Shown in pieces: positions 1-15,099 of a stretch of 64,000 nt of DNA. The translations under genes and the position numbers were made by a program. The stretch is from NCBI RefSeq assembly GCF_963678975.1, contig NC_089274.1, positions 17,253,633 through 17,317,632 of the forward strand, read 5' to 3'. Numbering within the stretch: position 1 is the stretch's first letter; every line of letters starts with the position of its first letter. Under the pieces are notes generated by a model that was given only the letters and a program-made list of their open reading frames with translations, was not told where the DNA came from and searched no databases. This stretch comes from Dysidea avara (lineage: Eukaryota; Porifera; Demospongiae; Dictyoceratida; Dysideidae).

Positions 1-61
1 GTTCCTTTTGCTTCTACAACCACTAACGTGTAACACTCACACTCACTACAAACCACGCTAC

Positions 62-382
62 CTTCTTGGCTTCTGCCAAAACTCTAAAGAACGGCTGAGC
101 TTTTTTAAGCTGAGACTCATATCTTCTTTTAAATGCTTTAAACGACTTCTCTAATGCCGAAACTTCAGTCTTACGTACCTGTTAATATAATATAGTAAAG
201 GCCTACACCCTAGGTATAAATGAACGCACATCTAGTCCTCTCTCTATCTCGTTAATCTTCGCTGCTTGTGTATTTAGTGTGTCTAACTCTTTGAATATCT
301 TGTCCTGTAATTCCTTACTAATAGACAACTGTCGCTGTAAGCCATTCTCGGAACCTGTAGTACCAACTCCGCTGTCGGCCAT
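62..382 (-). CDS. SH3BP5-like protein, first two exons (gene runs off the left edge)
   Basis: Two exons join in phase: 230-382 (ATG at 382, 51 codons) and 62-178 (39 codons), with GT donors after 230 and 62 and an AG acceptor before 178. The peptide begins MADSGVGTTG and is helical and charged, with KELDTLNTQAAKINEIE followed by a stretch ending in KAQPFFRVLAEAKK. This resembles the first coiled-coil helices of SH3BP5/SH3BP5L, where a Leu-Asn-x-Ala-x-x-x-Ile-Asn segment and a Lys-x-x-Pro-Tyr/Phe segment occur in the same order. Vertebrate SH3BP5 proteins are coiled-coil guanine nucleotide exchange factors for RAB11. The rest of the gene lies outside the window. The match is by memory of the family pattern, so another coiled-coil protein is possible. 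Confidence 0.55.
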
Positions 383-499
383 TTTTATTTTACCCCCTTA
401 GTCCCGCCTTCTTTACTCACGTGACAATTCTTAATTCCTCTTTTATTGGTGAATTTCTAAAACTATATCAAATGCTTTAGCAGTTAACAAAAAATAGTA

Positions 500-2804
500 T
501 CATAATTTATTAAAGGCAGCTATATCCATACTTTGGATCTGTGAACAACAAAATTATTAGGGTAGCAACCATCTATGAGTTTTCTCACCAAATCTTCAAA
601 TTTACATATTTCTTCTTCCAGAAAATCTGTACTAACTTTATCATCTTCAACAATACACGATATTTGCAGCTTCTGAATTCCATATCCCACCGGTACTAGT
701 TTGGCTGTATGAAGAAAATCATTAATTTTTATACAATACACAGGTTAACGTAGTGTGTACATACAAGCTCCCCAGAGTAAACCATCTGTGGCGACACTTC
801 TAACTTTTGTCTCCAATTCCTTCATGTCTAGACAGCAGATTTTGCACACTTCACAATACAAACACAAAGCAATTTATTTACCAGTTTCATCGTCCCACTG
901 AAATAAAATAACAGCCATGTGATAAATGCTAAATATTTCAGTATAAATTCTTACCGGCTTTACTTCCAACACTAAGCTAGACTTTGCTACAGGTTTTTCT
1001 GTAACATCAACGACAATTTAAACACTTCTATTGAACAATATCCTTACTCTTAGCTGCCTTAGGAGGTTGAACAGGTTTCTGCTTGCTGGCAGAAGTATCA
1101 TCATCCTGCACAAGTGTATACACATGAGCTGACAAGGGACCAAGTACACTACATATGAACATATGTATTGATTTGATCTATTGTCAAGAACAACAGCCTA
1201 AAAGGAATGAGCGGTACAACCGCATGCCAGGTTAATTACACACTACATACACACTTCAATTTATCATTAATAAACTGTCTATGCTTTAGTGTCCAACTCT
1301 CCAACACCTAAATACATGCGTCATTCCTTAGTCATACAAATCTACAATAGATCCAAAGTTTTAGCTGTAATTAAGGTCTGCTATCACAGTTTATGGTACA
1401 ATTGTTAACACTGTGACTGCCTGTGCTACAATAAATTAGGCCTTTAATCATTGTTTAATTGAAGTTAATCAAGTGTCGATGATATTGCTCTAACAAGTTA
1501 ACAATAAGGCAAAGAGAACGTGCTTGAATGAACCATGACCCATGGACTATTTGGATGGAAGCTACCACTTTGCAGTCACTTGTAGCTGGCCTTATGTTAG
1601 GTGCCCATGGCCATTTCGTATTTATACAAGTAGCAAAAAAAGCAACCACAGCAAACTACATACATCAAAATTTATCATCATCGTATATTGGGACACATGA
1701 CACAGGTATTCGGTCTTTCAAGCTAACAATAATGGCAAAGAAGTCTTGTGAAGGTTCTGGGATGGATGTGATATGATCCATGGATTACTCATACCAAGGT
1801 GCTGGGATTGGACAAACATTTTTGAGACCATAACTAAGATGTATGTCTAATCTCCTCTGACACAAGCTACACGTTTTATAAAACAGACCAGTTATAACGT
1901 TTTCATTAATGATGAAAATACTCAAAATAGCCATTAGGAAACTTCGTAGGAACTGTCCATTTTGATTAGCTAAATTGCACATGGGTCCCAACATTTTAGT
2001 ACACTGACAACCAACACAACAAAATTCTGCATTCTGTAACCTTTGTTTTTTTAATTTAATAGTTACATATATACAATGTTGTTCAGTACCTCATCATCTG
2101 AACCAAATAGATCAAAATCATCGTCATCATCTTCCACCTTCTTACCACTACTACTGGGACCATCCTGACTGTCTGCCATGTTGATTTCTCCTGACTAAGC
2201 ACTCAGCCATGACTAATACTAATAACACAAAGGCTTACTGAAACTTCCAGTGCAGAAAGACGCTCCTCTATCTGTCTGATGATCGCTTTTAGTACTTTAT
2301 TTTCTTCTTCTAATGCCTTCACACGTCTTTCTAATTCAGGTGACCCTTTAGCCTAATAACAACAATGATTATATAGTGTAGTAGTAAAGTTGGTACAATC
2401 TAACCCCAGGCCTGGGCAATGAAGCTGTTTTTAGAGATTCCTCAATAAAGTTTGACATTTTCTTGATACTGTCGACACCACGAGTTGGCTTCTGTGGGTA
2501 TGACAAGTGCAAAGAGTAAAAAAAACAGTTGGTATGCTGACAAATACGTCAATGCTTGAATTAGAAATACATATGAATGACTTCATCAAGCATTTTACTA
2601 ACCTGGGCTGAGACTGCATCCCGTTGTAAACCGACGCCCTTGATAAATTACAACAAAAGGCTATACATGCTAAATGGAAACATAGCTTACCTCCACAACT
2701 AAGGATTCGTGTTGGCTGGCCACGTGTTCAACCAGTTTACGCTCAGCATCTTCAAACTTCCTCTGGTCGAACCATATTCTTTCCATGGAGTTTAGATTTG
2801 CCAT
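500..2804 (-). CDS. EEF1D: Translation elongation factor eEF1B delta subunit, 11 coding exons
   Basis: Nucleotide exchange subunit of the cytoplasmic eEF1 complex, recharging eEF1A with GTP. Eleven exons join in phase: 2691-2804, 2603-2638, 2405-2491, 2239-2352, 2090-2164, 1048-1105, 955-998, 882-897, 765-827, 589-704 and 500-538, predicting about 253 residues. The N-terminus [20 protein letters not shown] matches the family start. Exon 4 is a heptad leucine zipper, the delta hallmark. Exon 5 has the acidic [13 protein letters not shown] motif of the central acidic region. The C-terminal GEF domain contains [14 protein letters not shown], then [16 protein letters not shown], then [10 protein letters not shown] at the stop. 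The last intron is 50 bases; reading through it gives a false C-terminus. Exon 8 is only 16 bases and encodes the invariant WDDET. The exon 5 acceptor (before 2164) was chosen for phase and has a weak pyrimidine tract. The 985-base intron 1106-2089 holds no recognisable gene. Confidence 0.93.
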
Positions 2805-3025
2805 TGTTTAACGTGGATATTTCTTAGTTCTAAGACGAATTAAGAGCGCGGCACAAACTTGTCACTGGCTTGGCGCGTGATAAAAATAATTCTCTAGTCA
2901 TAATGAAGAGTAGCAAAATACCGCAAAAAGTCGTACACAACTGCACAGACACTACATCTGTCTGTTTAAAACAATAAATAATACACCACCTGACATATGT
3001 ACAGGAATATAGTAAAAACAAAATG

Positions 3026-3799
3026 CTAATTAATATCGTCCAAGTTTGCTATTTCATCTAAGAACTGGTCTATGTCACTTGATGCTACAGGGGGTACTGG
3101 TGATGATGTGTGACTATTAAATCCACTATCCCGTGATGACCCCTCACTCCCTGATGGTGACAAAACACTCTGCTCTTGCTCCACCGAAGTCATAAATGAC
3201 TGAAATTTCTTTGGCTTAGCATTTAGTTTAACAGACGATGGAACAGGTATGTAATATGGAAAGCTGCGACATGTTGTATAAGAACAATTCCTCCTAATGA
3301 CAGTTTGTGTGTTATAATTACTGACCACAGCTGGTCCCTTCTGTGACGGTGTGTTATCAGCAGGAGAATCAGTGTTCAAATCTGGGCTAGAGTTGGATGG
3401 CTGTCTAACAAGAGTATGGGGTTGTCCCTCACAACTGCTGTCACTCCTAAATAAATTAAAACTGTTCGTCATTGTACTTGGGGTTGCTTTAGACCGCATT
3501 ATCAGAGAACTGCAACTAGATTTCCTTGGATACTTCACAATCGCCTCAACCAACGGCAATACTTCATTTGGATACGCACACTACATAAGAAAAAAGCAAA
3601 TATTTAAGGTTTTATACCATGCTGTAAAGTAACGTCATAAATCAATGTACATTGCGCGTAAAATCTTTCGATTCTAGCTTACCTCTTTCTTTGAGCACAA
3701 ATAAATCCCATCCGTGTCATTTATCTTGTATAAAATTAGCTTGTTTTGCTCTGTTCTCTTCGTGCACAGCGGACAAAATTTCTCTTCCGTGAACGCCAT
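3026..3799 (-). CDS. Small protein with USPL1-like N-terminal zinc-binding domain, function unknown
   Basis: Two exons, 3683-3799 (39 codons from the ATG at 3799) and 3026-3580, join in phase 0 to give 223 residues. The N-terminus has Cys-x2-Cys (FCPLC), then KLILYKINDTDGIYLC and CAYP, i.e. a paired-cysteine zinc site followed by Tyr-Pro. This pattern resembles the N-terminal domain of the SUMO isopeptidase USPL1 (YCPxC ... IFLCEDxxCxYP). No protease domain follows: the remainder is low-complexity, Ser/Pro/Asn-rich, with a serine cluster near residues 190-205, and ends in an acidic helix, DIDQFLDEIANLDDIN, that could be a docking or activation motif. The USPL1 relation is tentative and the protein may be a separate family. 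It lies head to head with NUP88. Confidence 0.6.
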
Positions 3800-3876
3800 G
3801 CAACCGTTTTGATGGTGTGCGCCGACTAGAAAACTTTAACCCACAATCGAACATATAATAGCCTGCAAGTGACGGA
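3800..3876. promoter_or_regulatory. Shared bidirectional promoter of the zinc-domain gene and NUP88
   Basis: Only 77 bases separate the two divergent start codons (ATG at 3799 on minus, ATG at 3877 on plus). Both 5' UTRs and both core promoters must fit here unless upstream noncoding exons exist. The stretch is AT-biased with one TATA-like run (ACATATAATA near 3851) and no long repeat. Confidence 0.6.
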
Positions 3877-6800
3877 ATGGACTTGGAAGAAGCTCAAGAG
3901 AAGGGTTGGAGTGGGGTACTTGTATACCATGAAATGTTTAATGAGTTAAGACAACATGAAATCGCTGTGGATGAAAAAGTAAGCTGCTGTTTTTCTTTGC
4001 TTTTTAAAATAGTATTTTGACACTTATTATGGCAGGTCTAGTGGACTCTGTAGTGTATGTATTCTTGTTGGTCTTGTTTTGCTTGTAGAACTGGCTAAAC
4101 CTGATGTGTGAGATGAGGGGGGACCTGTTAATCTGGTGTCCTGATCGTCAACTGCTCTACACAACAAATCTGAAATGTCTACACTCTAATCCTGAACGAT
4201 ACAGAGTAACCTTTCAGGTAACTGTTATACAAACACCATGCACACACTTTCTCTCCTATGTTTTTATTAGGAGCTCACTTGTACCAACACTCCATTTGGT
4301 GTGCACCGTTTATTACCGTCTCCAAGTGACAAACATGTGGCATTAATTGGAGATGATGGGGTTAACATACTAGAGTTACAGAGACACAGGGGACCTTGTG
4401 GAGAGTTTGGTGGTGGATATAAGACTGTGAACTGCAAGTGTACACCAATTGACCAAGATTACTTTGTAGCAAGGAAACAAGCCGATACAAAGATTGTCCT
4501 TCATGCAGAATGGATTAACGAATGTCAACTAGCAATGCTAATGTCTGATGAATCAATAAGGTATACTTCAACTATAGATTTTCGCTTAGGCTCCTTAGCT
4601 ATGGGTAAACACCTCGTACAGGCTCTGCCTTCTGTGTACGCCCTCCAGTGCCAAACTGGTAAAGAGGATAAGAATAGCACAAGCATTTAGTGTTATGTTC
4701 ATTGCTTTTTGTTTTATGTTGAATTCTGCAAATACACTAAACAAATTTGCTAGCTTATTCTGGAAGCCATAGTTTATTCAGGCACACTAAAGACAATTTG
4801 GACAGAATCCATATAGTTTTGTCTCACTAAAACACAAAGCTGAGCTATTATGCAGGGAATTCTCATCCACCTCTTTAATAAGACCACTTCCTTCATGGCC
4901 TCATTAATTTGGTCACCTCGCTGTTGTGGCCATATACACCATATATCATTTGCAATGGCTTCTACTCCCACTATAACATCTAGTGTTACACTCATCTGCA
5001 GTTGATGTAATACTGTAGGGCTTACAGTGTCTTTGACTTAAACTATCCAATGTTTACTATTCCATTGGAGAAGGATCGACCATCTTTGTCCCTCCGAGAC
5101 AAGTTTGTCACCTTTGGTGTGCTACCTGCTCCACTGAGGGAAGAAGATGATGTAACATTGTTACTGATCAAGTCTAATGGAGATGTACACTTACTCAGCA
5201 TCAGACAGAATAAGGAGTAAGGGATGTAATATTGTATGGGTATAATTTTAAGAAACATCTGTTCTAGATTTTTCCCAATAGTTTACAAACTCAGTTCTGC
5301 TCTTCCAATGCTGCCAGCTTCAGATGACAATTATGAAATGTCTGTGCATGATGTACTGGTGTTATCCTGTACTCCACCTGTGGTCGTCATATCAACCAAC
5401 GATAGCACCTGTTATCATTGTATACTACTACCTTCAGAAGATCAGGTGAGCAGCTGTTTTGCAGGGAGTGGGTGGGGCTCAATAGCATTTATTTAGCAAC
5501 AAGATGGTGCTGGCCCAGAATGCCAACTACTGGTGTATGATGGGCTGCAGCAAGAAAAGGGTTTGGAGCTTGAGGAGCAAGATGAGGGGGCAGGTCTCCT
5601 GCATCAGGGGGCGGAGCTGCTTGTAGATACATCTTGCAACTACCAGTATTACATAATTGATGGGTCTGGTATTCAACGGATAACACTTCTGTGGGCAATG
5701 AACGTTAACAGGCATCTGCAAAATTCTAACATCAGCTGTAAGTTGATTATAATATGGTGGTTAAGATTAAGGCAAAGTAATGAATGACTTTAGTCTCAAA
5801 GAATCTATCTCCTCTCTGAAAGGTGAATTCCTATATTGCAACTAAAGGTTCTTAATGCTTAAGGTGCAAGTTAATATACAATGATTCCATCTCAAATTTT
5901 TTTTCTTTCTCTTGATTTAATCTTAAAATCTCATCTCAGGAGATCTCAAAAGAATCTCTCCACTTTATGAGAAAGCCTGGCTACAAGCCTGGCTACATAC
6001 ATTTAGGTATAGTATATATCTTTGTCCGAAAGTCCACATTAATTTTTTTTTGCTGTTATCAACCTTTTGATTCCTTTTAAAATGTTTCTTTGTAAAAGTA
6101 TGATTATAAACTGTTTATTTTTCCTTCACACAGTAAAGTCAGTGTTTGAAGGTAGCTCCGAGGTGCAGCATTTGGTAGTTACACACCCCCTTGTGCAGGA
6201 CAGGTATGCCCCGCCCATCCATAGAAACTTGTAACACACATGTGTACACACAGTCCCATGGCTGGACAACTAGTGTGTGGAATCTGCTGTGTCTCCAGCC
6301 GAATGCTTGGCCATGTACTGGTTGCCATAACAACAGAAGGAGAATGTATCACTCTTCCGTTGAGGTTAGTGTGTGGAGTTTGTAATTGATGTGAAGTGGA
6401 AAGAACTACTATGACTGTAGGATGCCTTACATCTTGTATGTGGTACTCTAATTTTATATAAGCAATATAAAGGGAAAATTTGTAATTGTTGCATCCCTTA
6501 AATATTGTATCTATGTACAATGTCTATGTCTATCTAACTTACTTTATAGTCTTCATATTACATCTCACCTTCCAGGCAGCCACACCCACCTTCAGAGCTG
6601 CACAACAATGACATGACACCATACAGCCACGCCCCCTCCCAACCCAGCCTCTTGGAGGAGCAAGTTAAGGCAGAGCTATCTCGTAGCAGGGGTGTGCCAA
6701 TCATTAGGTGATTTAACCAATCACATTGCTCTGATAGTGGTTCCTAATGTTCTATTGCTATAGTAACAGGGATGGAGCTAAATTAGATCTGCAGCAATGT

Positions 6801-7771
6801 TACGAGATGTTGTGTGAGTCAACAAAGAATTTACGAGACCAACACATGGTACAGCAAGGAAAAGCCAAGCAGTTACTGACTAAAAGGTAAATAAAATTTT
6901 TATCATAATATGTCCTTGAACTACACACATGCTACAACCAAGAGTTCATAATATAGATGAAGTCTTGCTACAACTGTTGGCACAAGCTTCCTTTGTTTAT
7001 GCAATCCTATAAGAAGACGCAATGCCACATTCTAACCCTATGTCTTTCAAAGAAAAATGGTCTTGTTGGACCAATGTTTTCCTTATCATGCCCATAGTCA
7101 TAGTTTCCCTCTATGGTCCACAAGTGATTGTGGGTTTGTATTATCAGGATGGAGTCACTGCTGCGACAGCGACGCAAGCAGGAAGAGGACCTACAGAAGT
7201 TTGCCCAACAAAGCCGAGCCATGTCACAAGCAGCACACAACATCAAAGACAGGGTGGAAGTGTTGCAGCAGAAAAATGAGAAGTTCTGCAACAGGTATGA
7301 AGCCCCACCCACTAAATACATCGTGTAATGTAATAGTGTGTCATGTAGGTTGAGGGCTATCTTGTGCCATTTGGAGATGGCCAGTCCGGAGTTGTCGGAA
7401 ATGGAGTGTAATGCACGGAAAGAGTTGAAAGAAATGACTAACAAATTAAAACGACTTCAAAATGAAATAAAAGTGGTATGGCTATCTTGGGGCAGGGCGG
7501 GCACGCTACACACACACACACACACGTTACAACAAAACTCATTCACATTTAGTGTACAGTGAGGTTAGATAAGAGTACACCAGGACAAGACCTATTCACC
7601 TTATCCATCCCATCGTTGGCTAGTCATCAATTAACAACTGTACACCAGCTCCTTGGAGATGAGTAAGTGTAGCTACTCCATAACTGACATGTTCACCATC
7701 TCACCCTTAACAGGAGCAGCAGACTAACTAACTTGGTGAAGAATGTGAAAGAGCTTGAAAAACAATTGTAA
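3877..7771 (+). CDS. NUP88: Nucleoporin NUP88, 14 exons
   Basis: Cytoplasmic-face nuclear pore component that partners NUP214 in mRNA and CRM1-cargo export. Fourteen exons join in phase: 3877-3978, 4089-4217, 4271-4560, 5019-5216, 5268-5445, 5497-5737, 6134-6203, 6254-6364, 6576-6707, 6770-6886, 7148-7294, 7349-7475, 7553-7662 and 7714-7771, predicting about 669 residues (human about 741). The N-terminal beta-propeller carries the family blocks SPSDKHVALIG, YKTVNC and SDESIRAYSVF across the exon 3/4 junction, then ALPMLPASDDNYEM and CYHCILL. The C-terminal third (exons 9-14) is a charged coiled coil (LLTKRMESLLRQRRKQEEDL, MTNKLKRLQNEIK), ending LTNLVKNVKELEKQL like the family's C-terminus. 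Most introns are 45-110 bases. The 458-base intron 3 holds a decayed copy of a repeat also seen near 11.0 and 32.0 kb. The acceptor at 5267 was preferred over one at 5278 for phase. Confidence 0.93.
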
Positions 7772-8050
7772 TTGTGAATTAGTATTTAATGTTATTTTAC
7801 GGATAGCACTGAAATCTGCTTTCTACCTTATTCTAATGAAACACTGCCATAATTTCTTGACATTTGCAACACTAGATACTATTGCTAATTTGCTAAAGGA
7901 AATCCCTGTCTTTGTATTGATACACCACTTGATTGCAGGGTGTTCGGCTAAAGGTTATAGATGAGTAGACCATCAACAGACCAATTCCCATTACTTTATA
8001 TGGTATTGATTTGATATATTAACACTATACTAAATTAGTACATGATAGTA
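7772..8050. other. Convergent 3' region between NUP88 and INTS9
   Basis: 279 bases between the two convergent stop codons. AT-rich; it must hold both 3' UTRs and poly(A) sites. No other feature is visible. Confidence 0.6.
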
Positions 8051-13485
<5,435 letters not shown>

Positions 13486-13575
13486 GTCAAATTAAAACCC
13501 ACAATCAATAGCTTTACTTTAATAAAACTCAAACCCATAATTGATTCATTCATTATATCTTTTGTGGTAAACAAC
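13486..13575. promoter_or_regulatory. Shared bidirectional promoter of INTS9 and the Pygopus-like gene
   Basis: 90 bases separate the INTS9 ATG (13485, minus) from the next ATG (13576, plus). AT-rich, with a short imperfect duplication of a TCAAACCCA/TTAAAACCCA-like motif. No TATA box stands out. Confidence 0.55.
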
Positions 13576-15038
13576 ATGCCAAGGTTGAGGTCTAGAAGAG
13601 GAAAGAAAACTGGCCCGTTACAGCGACCAAAAGAGAAGGCCACTTATCCGAGTGAGTGAGAGGATTTGATGTAGATCTCATATCTAACTGTAATGTGTTT
13701 AAGTCTCATTTGTTATTGGTGCAAGTAATATTCTTTTTCTTTGTATAACTGTTTCGTGTACTTTTGTATTATGTAGTTGTTACCTCTATAGGCCTAGCCT
13801 TTACTAATCACCTTGTCATTGTTGTGACTAAACAAGTAATTCACCTATCAAATATTTTGCCTCACTAGTACGAGCATGGACAGAGGTGGGGGTTAAGTGG
13901 GGATTAGTGGGGGAATCAACTGCTAACCTTGCCCCAGGTAGTGGGGCATGAGCTGTCTACTAGATCACATGTAAACGCAAGCTGTTTATTTAGTTACTAT
14001 TCCACTAAGTTGTGGCCTCATGGTCTTTCACTGGGGATTTGGCATGCAAAAGGGCCCCAGGTAGTGGTGTTCAAATCTCCACCTCTGCCTGTGTGTGGGC
14101 AAAACATTGACCAATGTATTATATAAGACTGAAATATTAGAGTTTGGCATATTTGTGTTCTAGTGGGATACAGATATTACATTAGAATTTTGAATCTATG
14201 CTAGCACAAAATTATATTCTTGTCTGTGATCATTATTCTTATTATTATTAAAGGCTTTACAGCACATGCACATACAAGCACATGCACATACAAGCACATG
14301 CACATACAAGCACATGCACATACAAGCAATCATGGCCGTGTAGTTTTGGTAGCCTTATCAGTGAAGTCACCATTCAATCAGTTGTGAAATTCACAACTTG
14401 AATTTTGTTTGTAGTGTGATAGTGTTAAGAACACAGTCAGCAATTTTAGCATCCAAAATCCTGACAATTTTTACTGCACTATTTTGTTAACTCCAGCAAA
14501 GTATTACATACTCCACAATCACTAAACAATTAATACTTTTAGCTGATGATGGATCTTCTCCCAGTTCAGAAGAGGAGGAGGAGGAGGAGGAAGAAGAAGT
14601 AGCTGAGGAATCAAGTGAAGATGAAGGCTACAAACCTTCCGCAGGGAAGAAGCCTCGTGTTGGATCAGTACGTAACCACCCTGTTTGACTTTATAATAAT
14701 ACACGTGTGTACTTGCAGAGCAGCAAAGAGGAGAGCAAAAAGAACAATGAAGTCTACCCATGTGGGGCTTGTTGTGATGTAAGTTAAGTCGGGCCATGCC
14801 TTTTATACTAGCAGTATACATAGTTGCACAATGAATATGCTCCATTGTATAGGAGGTTAATGATGAGGATGAAGGTATCTATTGTGAGAGTGGCTGTGAG
14901 AGATGGTTCCACAGAACTTGTGTAGGCCTCACCAAACTAGCCTTCCAGCTACTGAACAATGAAGACTATGCTGAGTGGGCGTGTGATCAGTGTATAGAGA
15001 CTAAAATGGTCCCTAGTGTTAAAATGGCAACCACATGA
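13576..15038 (+). CDS. Pygopus-type PHD finger protein, short form
   Basis: Four exons in phase (13576-13651, 14543-14667, 14719-14778, 14853-15038) give 148 residues. A basic N-terminus (MPRLRSRRGKK) and a glutamate run (about residues 35-45) lead to a C-terminal PHD: YPCGACCDEVNDEDEG, YCESGCERWFHRTCVG, then EWACDQC. Spacing and the Tyr-Pro-Cys-Gly start match the PHD of Pygopus, which binds methylated H3K4 and BCL9/Legless as a Wnt co-activator. The Pygopus N-terminal homology domain with its NPF motif is not visible, so the protein is a PHD-only relative or has missed exons. The 891-base first intron carries a 16-base tandem repeat. The stop lies 61 bases before the next gene's ATG on the same strand. 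Confidence 0.75.
14263..14328. repeat. 16-base tandem repeat, about four copies
   Basis: Unit CACATGCACATACAAG repeated head to tail, next to a poly-TTA tract and the phrase AGGCTTTACAGCACA, which recurs near 30136. Lies in intron 1 of the Pygopus-like gene. Confidence 0.9.
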
Positions 15039-15099
15039 ATTATACATGATATACGGAAATATACTGAAATATACTAACAAAATACGGTGATAAGTTATA

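Noticed and set aside
1455-1994. Three overlapping open frames in the eEF1B-delta intron
   Set aside because: No motif, no splice context, and overlapping frames on both strands; they lie inside an intron of a well-supported gene.
7007-7444. 145-codon minus-strand frame
   Set aside because: Antisense shadow of the NUP88 coiled-coil exons.
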